A stretch of 64,000 nucleotides of DNA, from assembly GCA_964612185.1 (NCBI GenBank), contig CAZTCR010000005.1, positions 1 to 64,000 of the forward strand, in the 5' to 3' direction. The notes below the pieces were generated by a model that ran no database searches, was not told where the DNA came from, and saw nothing but the letters and a program-made list of their open reading frames with translations. This document shows, piece after piece, positions 33,528 through 42,468 of this stretch; within the stretch, counting starts at the first letter, position 1; each line of letters opens with the position of its first letter. This DNA is from UBA1447 sp964612185. Its GTDB lineage: Bacteria; Bacillota; Clostridia; Oscillospirales; Acutalibacteraceae. The position numbers and the translations under genes were made by a program.

Positions 33528-34145
33528 TCAATCTACACAGATTAATGCAAATTTAAATGTGCCATTGGAATTACTTAATTTGCTGTAATCATTCCAATTG
33601 ATTTCGTATTCTTTGCTCAATAATAATTCTTTTCGGCGTTTTTTTGTTTTGGCACTATACTGACTTCCCCAGTTCATCAACCCACTTTTCCTGGCACCGT
33701 TATGTACGCTGAAAGCTGCATAACCAGCGTTTTGATTTTTTGGGGCATTCCAATATTTGGGTTCATTTGTAAGCCATAAAGCAAAGCCTTTTTTAAAGTC
33801 GTTATTATTATAGACAAATGATTCAACTCGGCAGATATCTTTCACAAAATCGTAAGCTCCAAGATTAAATGCACCGTGCTCTTTCAGGCTAAACACCTCG
33901 TCGCCATTGGTTGCTAATATCTCCGTGGTTTTATATTTCAATTCAATTGGATATGCAAATCCATCTTTCCAAACAAGTATGTCAATGTGTTTATTGGGTT
34001 CGTTGAGTGGAGAATACTCAAGCCTTATCTCAGCCGTAGGATTCAAATATTTTATCTCCCAAGCAAAGGCAAATTGAAAATCTGCCTCAGAGTGAAAAAT
34101 CGGACGTTTAACGCGAAGTGATTCAATAACGGGAAGCAAGTTCAT
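33528..34145 (-). CDS. Probable PD-(D/E)XK nuclease-like protein, function unknown
   Basis: A 205-residue protein. HSEADFQFAFAWEIKYLNP and EIRLEYSPLNEPNKHIDILVWKDGFAYPIELKYKT (residues about 18-75) give Glu, Asp-Ile-Leu-Val and Glu-Leu-Lys in the order of the PD-(D/E)XK core. The rest has no recognised domain. Start ATG at 34145 follows a GGGGG eight bases upstream. Gaps of 173 and 211 bases separate it from neighbours on the same strand. It resembles small nucleases of defence loci, but no specific system is recognised. Confidence 0.5.
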   Translation of the reverse strand: MNLLPVIESLRVKRPIFHSEADFQFAFAWEIKYLNPTAEIRLEYSPLNEPNKHIDILVWKDGFAYPIELKYKTTEILATNGDEVFSLKEHGAFNLGAYDFVKDICRVESFVYNNNDFKKGFALWLTNEPKYWNAPKNQNAGYAAFSVHNGARKSGLMNWGSQYSAKTKKRRKELLLSKEYEINWNDYSKLSNSNGTFKFALICVD

Positions 34146-34318
34146 ATTTCTAACCCCCAAATAGTAGTTGAAGCTGACTTAAAGATAGAATACATTTTTG
34201 AATTGTTTTCTACTGTATCCACATTAATCCTCCTGAAACATTATTATTCATATGCTTAACAATCTTTGTCTAACACTAACATCCCTCTCCATCCCTCATA
34301 AATCATCAACATTGTCCC

Positions 34319-35530
34319 TTATTCACTGCCGGTATCCCCTTTTTTCAATTCCTCAAACTTCGCCGCCATTGTCGGGTTCCCTCTCGTCAGTTTTTTGATT
34401 GTCACATCCTGTGCTTTGTTGTTGGCAAGGCGCAGATTGTTTTCTGTACTAAGCAAAGCGTCCTTTGTCTTTTGCAGGTGGTCGATCGACTTGTCGATCT
34501 CTTCTATCGCTGTGGTGAACTTCCGTGAAGCAAGCTCATAGTTCTTGCCAAAGGCACCCTTAAAATTCTCGAGCTCGTCCTCGAAATTAGTGATGTCGAT
34601 ATTCTGCGCTTTAACAAGCGCGAGTTCGGATTTGTATTTCAGCGAGTTCTGGGCCGCGTTGCGCAGCAATGTAATAATCGGGATGAAAAACTGCGGCCTG
34701 ACGACATACATTTTGGGGTAACGGTGTGAAACATCAACGATGCCGCCATTATACAAATCATTGTCCGGTTCCAGCAATGATACCAGGACCGCGTACTCGC
34801 AGCCTTTTTCATTGCGGTCTTTGTCCAGTTCTTTCAAAAAGTCCTCGTTTTTCTTTTTGGTTGCGGTCTCATCATTTTCGTTTTTCATCTCGAACATGAC
34901 AGAGATAAACTCGGTGCCGGCCTCATCCGCTTCCCGGAAGATAAAGTCGCCTTTGCTGCCGGTCCTCGCATCGTTATCCTTTTCGAAACGGGCCATCGGA
35001 AACGCGCCGGCGCGGATTTTGTTAAACTCAATTTCGCAATGCTGCTCGAGGGTTTCGCCGACCATCTTGGTGGACAGCTTCGCTTTCAAATCCTGCAGGC
35101 GTTTGATAGTATCCTCACGGTCTTTGATCTGTGTTTCGTACTTCTCTTTGAGGGAAGCCTCCAGCAGTTTCTGTTCCGTGTCCTTTGCCTCAAGGTCACG
35201 CCGGAGACCGTCGCGCTCTTTCTCCACCGTACCGAGCGCTTCCTTGAGCGCGAGTTGCCGGGCAACATCGGCAAGTTCCGCATTTGACTTGATTTCCGCT
35301 TTCAAGCGTTCTATCTCGCGTTCTTTTTCAGCGGCTTTCTTCTCCATCTCGCTTACTGCTTTTATTTCCGCGAGCTGAACGGCGCTCTTTTTATCCTGTT
35401 CGGCAAGCGCCAGGCGCTCATTCAGCGCCTTTTCAAACGCGTCATTGCGAACTTGATTCAGGATATCCGCGTAACCGGCTTCATCAAGAGTGAATGTCTT
35501 TCCGCAATTCGGGCACTTAATTTCTTGCAT
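34319..35530 (-). CDS. DUF2130 protein: zinc ribbon, coiled coil and nuclease-like domain
   Basis: A 403-residue protein. N-terminal CPNCGKTFTLDEAGY is a half zinc ribbon, residues about 30-150 are a long charged coiled coil, and then ARTGSKGDFIFREADEAGTEFISVMFEMKNENDE gives the Asp...Glu-x-Lys core of the DUF2130/RmuC-like nuclease fold. The C-terminus is again helical. RmuC-like proteins are tied to DNA repair, and DUF2130 proteins recur in defence islands; activity is unproven. Better base composition than the AT-rich part to its left suggests a separate origin. Confidence 0.7.
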   Translation of the reverse strand: MQEIKCPNCGKTFTLDEAGYADILNQVRNDAFEKALNERLALAEQDKKSAVQLAEIKAVSEMEKKAAEKEREIERLKAEIKSNAELADVARQLALKEALGTVEKERDGLRRDLEAKDTEQKLLEASLKEKYETQIKDREDTIKRLQDLKAKLSTKMVGETLEQHCEIEFNKIRAGAFPMARFEKDNDARTGSKGDFIFREADEAGTEFISVMFEMKNENDETATKKKNEDFLKELDKDRNEKGCEYAVLVSLLEPDNDLYNGGIVDVSHRYPKMYVVRPQFFIPIITLLRNAAQNSLKYKSELALVKAQNIDITNFEDELENFKGAFGKNYELASRKFTTAIEEIDKSIDHLQKTKDALLSTENNLRLANNKAQDVTIKKLTRGNPTMAAKFEELKKGDTGSE

Positions 35531-35592
35531 ATCTTAATGCCTCAACTTTCTTTAATGTTTGTTTTGTAAATTCAACAACAAAACTATCGTTT

Positions 35593-36048
35593 CTATTTAT
35601 TCCAAAGCTCACAATCCTTGCGAAACTTTTGAATAAATGAGTCCTCATCAGCGCTTACCATTGATATTTCCTCGTCGTTAATTTTGTCAAGAGGACTTTC
35701 ACGCGCATATATTTCAATTTTATTATTTGGATTTTTTAAGTGTTGTATAATCTTTTCTCCATTTGACAGACCTTTTTTACTATTTCCTTTGAATCCCTGA
35801 CGGTGTTGTGCAGCTCTATCTTTCAAAGTTTTCTCCGCCTTTCCAACATAGGCCACATCAAAAATTCTACCCTCTTTAAATAAGACCCACAAATATACTA
35901 TGCCGGTCTTTTCAGAATTACATCCTTTTTTGGTCCATTCCTCATCCAATGCCCACATAGGGAACTTATCATTCTCAACGATTATTATTTCTCCTGCTTT
36001 TTCAAAGTTATAGTTATTTATATTAAAATTAATCTTTTCAACTTTCAC
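35593..36048 (-). CDS. GIY-YIG nuclease-domain protein
   Basis: A 151-residue protein with GIVYLWVLFKEGRIFDVAYVGKAEKTLKDRAAQHRQGF, the GIY-YIG pattern with its conserved Tyr, Gly, Lys and Arg residues, at about residues 48-88. GIY-YIG domains cut DNA through a single metal ion. No second domain is seen. It lies 62 bases before the DUF2130 gene and 77 bases after the DUF2779 gene on the same strand. Confidence 0.7.
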   Translation of the reverse strand: MKVEKINFNINNYNFEKAGEIIIVENDKFPMWALDEEWTKKGCNSEKTGIVYLWVLFKEGRIFDVAYVGKAEKTLKDRAAQHRQGFKGNSKKGLSNGEKIIQHLKNPNNKIEIYARESPLDKINDEEISMVSADEDSFIQKFRKDCELWNK

Positions 36049-36125
36049 AAATTAGACTCCTTTTAAATTATAATTTATTAGGTATAAAAATTTCCCTTAT
36101 GATTTTATTTGAGATACTCACTTGA

Positions 36126-38126
36126 TTAGTTTCCAACCATTTCCCGCCATCCTTCATAAATCATCACCATCGCAAATGTATCCAGCTCGCAATACTTCAG
36201 CAGCGCCCTTTTAAGTTCTTCCCGTTCGCGGGGTATCATCTCTTCAAACTGCAGCCTGGCATAAGCTGTCAGCGCAGCGCCGCCGTCATGTAGCTCGTCG
36301 GTATCACTGAAAAGCAATTTCTCTTCAAGCAATGTAATATACTCGTCCGGATAATCCGCGAACAGTTTCGGCAGCAGATAGTACGGGTCCTTCACCTTGC
36401 CGTCTTCATCATACTCTATCCATTTCCAGTTTGGGTAATTCAGACTCTTTATTCCGCCCTCGGCGCCGTATATCGGTGCTGAGTATTTTTTTTGTAGGTA
36501 GACGGAACTGTTCAAGATTGCCGGAAGAACTGCCTTGATGGAGTTGGAGCCTTTTGTTGCAGGGTCATAAAAATACTGTTTCTCAAATTCCCACAAATCG
36601 AGCATGTCCCGTTTGCCTTTCCATTTTTCAAGACTACTGCTGCTCGAGTGAGTGATCGAGCGAATAAAATCAATCAGTTCTCTGCTGTCGGGAACCGAGT
36701 TTATATCGTCCTGAAGCTGCCGGTAGATATGGTTTAAATAAGTATTTTCATGCGATGTGTATCGAAAAATACTGCCATTATCCCCTTCGAGTTCCTTTTT
36801 CAAACATCTGATAAAGTCGTAGTTCGGGAAAGCGCCGGGAACTGTATTGAGGTATTCCCCGTGATGCTCGATGGTCCCGTTCCCATATACGACATGATGG
36901 GAAAACTGGAAGGCAATCCCCTCGTAAGGATGGCGGCCTTTGTTGAATGGTATCGCCACAGCAGAAGTTTCAAAGTCTATAAAATGAAGAGGATAAACCC
37001 ACTTGCTCATCTCAAAAGCAAGGCCTTCTTTGTCTATCCAAAAGGTATCGTCTTTTGCCTGAACTTTTTGCACTTGCAGCCATTGTCTTTCTGTCCGTGA
37101 AATACCGGCTTTTTCGGACCCGGTCACGCCGAAATCGCTTGCCGTTAACTGCGCCATTTTCATGCGGCCTGCCTGAATAAATTCATCTTTTTTACGGAAG
37201 TCCCAAATTTCAAAGATATTCGGCTCCAAAAAATCTGCATCCGACCAGCCGAGCCGTTCTTTAAAGCATTCCTCATATCCGCTTTTGAGGCCTTGAGCTT
37301 TTTTCTCCTTTGTTGCCCGGAACTCGCAATCCTTGCAGTTTTTTGTAATCGGGGATATAAATTTTCGGTCGGCAGCGTAGTATTCGGCGTACATATCGAC
37401 AAGTTCGACGAAACTTAACGATTCGTTTTCATTCCCGTAGTTTTCTTCATAGATTATTTCACAGCATTCGTTTACATTGACTTTGCTGAGTATCCGTTTT
37501 GATAAATCTTCTTGCGAGAGGTGGGGTGAAACGGTAACGCCAAGCCTTCCGTCTTTATCCTTTTTGCATTTGAATTTTTGGTTTAGCCCGTCTGTGGGGC
37601 AGCGACTGTCTTTATCGGCAAGCATTAAAAACGCCGATACAATGTAATCAGGGAACGCTTTAGTTATAACATATTTTTGAAAAGCTACATCTTCAAGATA
37701 CGGTTTCCATTTACCTGTCAACCCGCCATTTTTGCCGATAAAAACATCCGTATCGCTTGAATTGAAGGATTTTGCCTTGACCTCAATCAACTCGATATGT
37801 TTGCCGTTTTTGACAAGGATGTCCACGCGGATAAAAAAAGAATTGTAACGGACTGCCGCTTCAAATATGGTTACCTGGTCAAGTTTTAACAGTTCGTTTG
37901 TTTCCTTCAGCGCTTGCTCGTAATCGAGCGAAGCGATATTGTGCCCGCCGGGGTAATAGCACTTGGCAAGTTCGCCTACCTGATAGCCGCCTTTCGCCAA
38001 CGCCTCCAGAAAGGAATCCTCAATTTTTTGGTCGGCGTACTCGTCCGGTTTACGCGTATAAAAGAGCTTGGTCGGGCATTCCTGTGCCAGCTTGAAGCGG
38101 GATTTTGTTAAATAGCGTGGGTTCAT
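36126..38126 (-). CDS. DUF2779 protein: Cas4-like nuclease joined to DnaQ-like exonuclease
   Basis: A 666-residue two-domain protein. The N-terminal half has an early Cys in AQECPTKLFY, the core FFIRVDILVKNGKHIELIEVKAKSF (Asp...Glu-Val-Lys near 95-120) and late cysteines in CKDCEF and YEECF, the four-Cys plan of Cas4/AddB Fe-S nucleases. The C-terminal half has HFIDFETSAVAIPF..GRHPYEGIAFQFSHH (DxE) and YCELDTFAMV (Y-x3-D), matching a DEDD exonuclease. The start is three bases after the stop of the UDG-like gene, so they are translationally coupled. No CRISPR array is nearby. Confidence 0.75.
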   Translation of the reverse strand: MNPRYLTKSRFKLAQECPTKLFYTRKPDEYADQKIEDSFLEALAKGGYQVGELAKCYYPGGHNIASLDYEQALKETNELLKLDQVTIFEAAVRYNSFFIRVDILVKNGKHIELIEVKAKSFNSSDTDVFIGKNGGLTGKWKPYLEDVAFQKYVITKAFPDYIVSAFLMLADKDSRCPTDGLNQKFKCKKDKDGRLGVTVSPHLSQEDLSKRILSKVNVNECCEIIYEENYGNENESLSFVELVDMYAEYYAADRKFISPITKNCKDCEFRATKEKKAQGLKSGYEECFKERLGWSDADFLEPNIFEIWDFRKKDEFIQAGRMKMAQLTASDFGVTGSEKAGISRTERQWLQVQKVQAKDDTFWIDKEGLAFEMSKWVYPLHFIDFETSAVAIPFNKGRHPYEGIAFQFSHHVVYGNGTIEHHGEYLNTVPGAFPNYDFIRCLKKELEGDNGSIFRYTSHENTYLNHIYRQLQDDINSVPDSRELIDFIRSITHSSSSSLEKWKGKRDMLDLWEFEKQYFYDPATKGSNSIKAVLPAILNSSVYLQKKYSAPIYGAEGGIKSLNYPNWKWIEYDEDGKVKDPYYLLPKLFADYPDEYITLLEEKLLFSDTDELHDGGAALTAYARLQFEEMIPREREELKRALLKYCELDTFAMVMIYEGWREMVGN

Positions 38127-38129
38127 TTT

Positions 38130-39047
38130 TTACTCCTCGCTGTTTAAAGTTAAGTCAGATAATTCTTCTTTCTCATGTGCTATTATATATTCACGTAAAA
38201 CTGATTCTTTTGGTATGACACCATTCAATCTTAAGTATTCTAACTGTTTGTATTGTACTGCCTTAAGTTTATCATGGTTTCCTCTTATACGCGCTGGATG
38301 TAATGACAGCAACACATACATAGGTCGGTTGTTATATTTGAATTCATAAAGTCCCAAATTATCATATCCGTCTGCAGCAGCTTCTTTTATCTTACCTTGA
38401 GAAATAAACATTTCTTCATTCATTAATGTTTTTATAAAAAGGTTGTTATATCTATCTGACCAACGTCCTTGTGTAATGATTATCGTTGGTGCTAGTTCCT
38501 TGATTTCTCTAATCAGATGCGTAAAACAATTTTGAAACATTTTTTTGTTTTTTGGGCCTTCATCATTATTTTCTGTGTTCTCTGATTTAAAGACGCACTT
38601 AAATGCATTAGTCAATGCATAGCTGTCATACAGTATGTCGTTTTTATTAATCATGTGGTCTTCCCAGTATTCTTGAACCTCATCTTTTGCTTTATATATC
38701 CTTAAAAGTGTTTCAAGTGTACCAACTATATGATGGTTGTTGCACTCATTTGACAATCGAAAATCACCGTTGTTTTTCTTGTCAAAATTTTGACCTTCTG
38801 TAAAAATACCCTCAATTCCAATAACGAGTATTCGCAATGGTTTGTCATTAATAATAGTGTCATAATACTTTCCAATTCGAATACAGTCATTAAAGCTGGT
38901 TCTTTCTTTATTTTTTCTAAACCCTTTTCTGCACGAATCGAAGTGTTTACAACCATTTTTACATTTTAAAAATTCGTCATCAAAGTAACCCTTTAAAGCT
39001 TCTTTACTTTTTTTTGTTTCTTTCGGCTTAAATTCAACTTTGCTCAC
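38130..39047 (-). CDS. Uracil-DNA-glycosylase-superfamily-like protein
   Basis: A 305-residue protein. The layout LRILVIGIEG, then ALTNAFKCVFK, then APTIIITQGRWSD, and VLLSLHPAR resembles family-4/5 UDG proteins (GEAPG, N..KC, HPS motifs), with the first motif altered. The N-terminus has three Cys (CKNGCKHFDSC) that could bind zinc or an Fe-S cluster. It is 11 bases after the WYL gene and 3 bases before DUF2779, so the three form a tight operon. A role in recognising modified or deaminated DNA is inference. Confidence 0.5.
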   Translation of the reverse strand: MSKVEFKPKETKKSKEALKGYFDDEFLKCKNGCKHFDSCRKGFRKNKERTSFNDCIRIGKYYDTIINDKPLRILVIGIEGIFTEGQNFDKKNNGDFRLSNECNNHHIVGTLETLLRIYKAKDEVQEYWEDHMINKNDILYDSYALTNAFKCVFKSENTENNDEGPKNKKMFQNCFTHLIREIKELAPTIIITQGRWSDRYNNLFIKTLMNEEMFISQGKIKEAAADGYDNLGLYEFKYNNRPMYVLLSLHPARIRGNHDKLKAVQYKQLEYLRLNGVIPKESVLREYIIAHEKEELSDLTLNSEE

Positions 39048-39058
39048 TTTATTTCTCC

Positions 39059-40057
39059 TTAATTGTATTTCTTATTCATTTTCTCAACCGCCTCTTTCAC
39101 CCGCTCCCGCAGCTCCACCGGCTCCAGCACCTCCACATGCGGCCCATACTGCAGCGCCCAGCAGAACATGGCGTCTTCATTGACGCGCACGGTAACAACG
39201 CACACCTCGTGCGATTGGCTGCCAAAACGGACATTTTTGCCGAACCAGTCGATGATATCGTTAATCAGGTATTTTTTTGCTATAAACTTCACGGTGACGC
39301 TTTTGCCCGCGAACATGTAGATACTTTCCGCCATGTGTTTGGGCAGGTCAAGCCCGTTTTCCAGCCCTTCCACCTGTTTCATCGGCTTGACCGGGGTTGT
39401 TAAAAGCTCAATGTCCGTAATCAAATCCAGGCGATAGTTGGACACTTTTTTGTACTTGTCGTAATTGCAAATCAGATAGTAACGGCCGTTGGCTGCCACT
39501 ATCTGATAGGGGTTGATGGTGTATCTTCTGACTTCGCCCGCGTCGTTCAGGCGGGGATGAAGCTTTTTATCGATGCCGAAGGAGTTATAAGTAAACACGA
39601 CTTGCCGGCCGGTGCTGATGGCTTCGTCCAAAATCTCGATGGTCAAAAAGAGCTGCTTGTTTTCCGGCAGGTCATGCGGCAGGTTGCGGATATGTTTCAC
39701 ACGCGTATCAAAATAATCGCTTGATAAGCCCTTGAGTTTTTCAACCAGCGCTTTGCACTGGTTATAAGGGATATGCTTGGAGAAAAGCAGGCCGTCAATG
39801 AGCAGACGCAGCTCGCTGTCGTCAAAATCATGGATGAAGTACCAGCCCTTGCCGTACTCAATGTTATAGCCGAACTCTTTAAGCTCGGTAATGTTGCGGC
39901 TGACGGCCTTGCGCTCGCACTGCATGGCGTAGTCTTTTGCCAAAATGGCAATGATGTCTTTAATCAGCAGCCGGTGGTTCGTGTCCGTCCGGCTTTTCAG
40001 GATTTCCAGGATGTTGACAATGAGCATCTTTTTCGGTCCGGGCGCATTCGAGTTCAT
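39059..40057 (-). CDS. WYL-domain transcriptional regulator
   Basis: A 332-residue protein: N-terminal winged helix (LEILKSRTDTNHRLLIKDIIAILAKDY..RKAVSRNITELKEFGYNIEY), then a WYL domain with TINPYQIVAANGRYYLICNYDKYKKVSNYRLDLITDIELL (residues about 180-225) and a WCX C-terminal part. WYL regulators often govern defence systems by sensing nucleic-acid ligands. GGGAGG lies six bases before the ATG. It is the first gene of the minus-strand nuclease cluster; the promoter must lie in or beyond the adjacent 180-bp repeat. Confidence 0.88.
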   Translation of the reverse strand: MNSNAPGPKKMLIVNILEILKSRTDTNHRLLIKDIIAILAKDYAMQCERKAVSRNITELKEFGYNIEYGKGWYFIHDFDDSELRLLIDGLLFSKHIPYNQCKALVEKLKGLSSDYFDTRVKHIRNLPHDLPENKQLFLTIEILDEAISTGRQVVFTYNSFGIDKKLHPRLNDAGEVRRYTINPYQIVAANGRYYLICNYDKYKKVSNYRLDLITDIELLTTPVKPMKQVEGLENGLDLPKHMAESIYMFAGKSVTVKFIAKKYLINDIIDWFGKNVRFGSQSHEVCVVTVRVNEDAMFCWALQYGPHVEVLEPVELRERVKEAVEKMNKKYN

Positions 40058-40077
40058 GGCGGGCCTCCCTAACGCTT

Positions 40078-40257
40078 ATACTAATCTCCATTTAAAAGAT
40101 AGATATATGCTATCTTTTAAATCCGCTGCCCAAAGGCAGCGGGGGCAGCATTTGCTGACGGAAATACCGTTCAATGCTGTCTGTCTGCGGCTCCAGCCGC
40201 AGCGGCAAGCAAGCTTGCCGATTAAAAATATGCGCATTTTTAAATGCAGAACAGTAT
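40078..40257. repeat. 180-bp structured repeat with terminal inverted repeats, copy 1
   Basis: Ends are imperfect 20-bp inverted repeats (left ATACTAATCTCCATTTAAAA, right complement ATACTGTTCTGCATTTAAAA). Inside are consecutive hairpins: AAAAGATAG/CTATCTTTT, CCGCTGCC/GGCAGCGG, GGCAGC/GCTGAC, CGG/CCG, CTGCGGCT/AGCCGCAG, GGCAAGC/GCTTGCC and TTAAAAAT/ATTTTTAA. A second 180-bp copy lies at 50952-51131 with compensating changes. No transposase, so MITE-like. It fills the gap upstream of the WYL gene. Confidence 0.88.
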
Positions 40258-40316
40258 TATTTTTGCCTGTTGCGAATATATTACTCTGTTCGCGCTCAAT
40301 CGTCAACCTTTTCATT

Positions 40317-42320
40317 CTAAAACCCTATTCTTGTTGAGGCGTTTTTCAGCTGTTCCGGCATCTCAAAATCCGCGGCAGTTAAGGTACAAATGTCCTCCGC
40401 CGTTACCGTGTCCGGGTCCAGGGCGACAAGCCTGGTGGCCTGCTTCATCCTTGCTTTTTCGAGCAGGTTGCGGACATAGCGGCCGTTGCCGAAGTCTTCG
40501 GTGGCGGAGCCCTTGGCAAGTATCTCCCGTATCACCGGTTCAGCCGCCGGCGCAAGGGCCAGCTTTTGGTTTTTGACCATCAGGCGCGTGATGTCCATGA
40601 GTTCATCCGGCGTATAGTCCGGGAAGCTGACATGGAAGGCGATGCGGCTGCGCAGGCCGGGGTTCTTGTTTAAAAAGCCCTCCATCTTTTCCGGGTAGCC
40701 GGCGAAAATCACAATGGTGCTGTCGCGCGCGTTCTCCATCTCCTGCACAATGGTGTTGATGGCTTCGTCGCCGAACAGGCCATCCCTATCATCCACCAGG
40801 GAATACGCCTCGTCAATAAAAAGCACGGAGCCCTTGGCCATCGCAAACTTTTCTTTGACAATTTTTGCCGTCCAACCGACAAATTTGCCGACCAGGTCCC
40901 CGCGGCCGACCTCAATTAAATCGCCTTCGGCAAGCAGGTTGTTGTCCTTCATAATCCGCGCAATCAGCCGCGCCACGCTTGTTTTCGCCGTGCCGGGGTT
41001 TCCGGTAAATATCATGTGCATCGCCGGCTTTTCGGCCGGCACCCCTTTTTCTTTAAACAGCTTTTGCGCCTTGTAGTAGTCCAGCGCCTGCCCTAAAACC
41101 TTTTTCGCCTGGGTGAGGCCGATCATCTCCTGCAAATCCCGGTACGCGCTGCCCTTGGGGGCTTGCGCCTTTTTGCCTGCGGCTTCCAGCGCCGCATACT
41201 GCGGATAAAGGCCGGTGCGCAGGTATTTGTCGTACCAATTGTCGAATATCTTGTTGAGGTCGGCGGCCAGGTAACCTTTTTCGGCTTTCGGCAGGGCTTT
41301 CACAAGCGAGGCGGTATTTTTGACGCCCTTTTCCTTCGCGAGGCTTTTGAGGTATTCTTTTGCCTTGTCCGCAAATACGATTTCCTCCGTCAGTTGTACA
41401 AATGTGACCTTATCCAAATGCTCGCCGATACAAGCTTGCAGTTTTTCTTTGCCCCGTTTAAAACAGAAAACGGTTAAAACCGTCTTGCGGTATTCTTTGA
41501 CAATGGCACAGGCTTCACGGATGATACCGGCGGCGGCATTGGCAAATTCCGACTCCGACTCATCCATGATGAATTCAAGAACCATGGTTCCGCCTTCGGC
41601 ATTGCTGTATTTAGCGCGCAGAGCTACCGCTTCCGCGGGGTGTTCGCCCGACACAGAAAAACGGCTGAACCGCCTGCTGAGTAAACGGCCGTTGGCAAGC
41701 AGAGAACCCACCAAAATTTCAATCATTTTTTCCTGCAGCTTGTCATCATTGGAGGTAATCGTGTAGTGAACCGGGTGCGCGGTAAACCGTACCGGCCCTT
41801 TTCCGGCGAAGATGCGGTCCAGTTCGGGTTCCATGCTTTGCGCGCAAAGCAGCATGTCAGCGTGTTTGAGCGCTTTGTTTTTGGTGTAGCTTTCCTCCAG
41901 TACCTTTTCATTGCATCTTGCAAATCTTTCGCTTATCCTTCTGGACTCTTCAAAGCCCTCGGAACAATCGAACATTTCACCGAGAAAACCCATTCTGTCC
42001 GCCCGGAACAGTGCTTCGTGATACTGTTTTGGTGTAATCTCCGCCGGGTCTTCCGGCTCGGCGGCAATCTCAAGATGTTCCAAAAAGCGCGCGCACTCGT
42101 CTTTGAGGCCATACCTGTTCAGGAAATCCACCCCGGCGGAAACCATCACGGCAAAATGGTCCTTTTTAAACTGAGTCAGATAAAAAGCCGCTCTACCGGC
42201 GAACGCCGCGCTGAACTCCTCTGCCTGCGGGGCAATAATGTCCATGAATTTTTTCAGTTCGCGATGCCCCTCAAACTTATAACTTTTCAGCGCTCTGCAC
42301 ATGATTTTAAAATACAGCAT
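40317..42320 (-). CDS. CbbX/SpoVK-like AAA+ ATPase with long N-terminal domain
   Basis: A 667-residue protein. The C-terminal AAA+ module contains MHMIFTGNPGTAKTSVARLIARIM (Walker A), GSVLFIDEAYSLVDDRDGLFGDEAINTIVQEME (Walker B and following), GYPEKMEGFLNKNPGLRSRI and FGNGRYVRNLLEKA, as in CbbX, SpoVK and EccA. The first 400 residues have no named domain. No RuBisCO or type VII secretion genes are near, so the client is unknown. Start ATG at 42320 has GGGG seven bases upstream; an open frame extends further but overlaps the mannosidase end. Confidence 0.75.
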   Translation of the reverse strand: MLYFKIMCRALKSYKFEGHRELKKFMDIIAPQAEEFSAAFAGRAAFYLTQFKKDHFAVMVSAGVDFLNRYGLKDECARFLEHLEIAAEPEDPAEITPKQYHEALFRADRMGFLGEMFDCSEGFEESRRISERFARCNEKVLEESYTKNKALKHADMLLCAQSMEPELDRIFAGKGPVRFTAHPVHYTITSNDDKLQEKMIEILVGSLLANGRLLSRRFSRFSVSGEHPAEAVALRAKYSNAEGGTMVLEFIMDESESEFANAAAGIIREACAIVKEYRKTVLTVFCFKRGKEKLQACIGEHLDKVTFVQLTEEIVFADKAKEYLKSLAKEKGVKNTASLVKALPKAEKGYLAADLNKIFDNWYDKYLRTGLYPQYAALEAAGKKAQAPKGSAYRDLQEMIGLTQAKKVLGQALDYYKAQKLFKEKGVPAEKPAMHMIFTGNPGTAKTSVARLIARIMKDNNLLAEGDLIEVGRGDLVGKFVGWTAKIVKEKFAMAKGSVLFIDEAYSLVDDRDGLFGDEAINTIVQEMENARDSTIVIFAGYPEKMEGFLNKNPGLRSRIAFHVSFPDYTPDELMDITRLMVKNQKLALAPAAEPVIREILAKGSATEDFGNGRYVRNLLEKARMKQATRLVALDPDTVTAEDICTLTAADFEMPEQLKNASTRIGF

Positions 42321-42426
42321 ATCCGATCCCCTTTCATTTTTCGGTGAATTTTCGGTCGCACTAAAATTATACCGAAAAACATGTGACAAAATCGGTACAC
42401 GGTTTTCGCTATTATACAAACAGAAA

Positions 42427-42454
42427 GCAACCCGGGTCAAATGGCCCGGGCTGC
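42427..42454. terminator. Terminator between the mannosidase and AAA genes
   Basis: GCAACCCGGG (42427-42436) pairs with CCCGGGCTGC (42445-42454). On minus TTTCTGTTTGT follows; on plus a longer T run follows. It ends the GH38 transcript, so the AAA gene probably has its own promoter. Confidence 0.75.
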
Positions 42455-42468
42455 TGTTTTTTGCTTTT

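Noticed and set aside
36126..38126. Cas4 as part of a CRISPR-Cas system
   Set aside because: No array, Cas1, Cas2 or effector in the window; the protein is the DUF2779 type with a second exonuclease domain.
28851..40316. Prophage or integrative element
   Set aside because: No integrase, portal, capsid, relaxase or attachment-site repeat was found; the region looks like a defence island.
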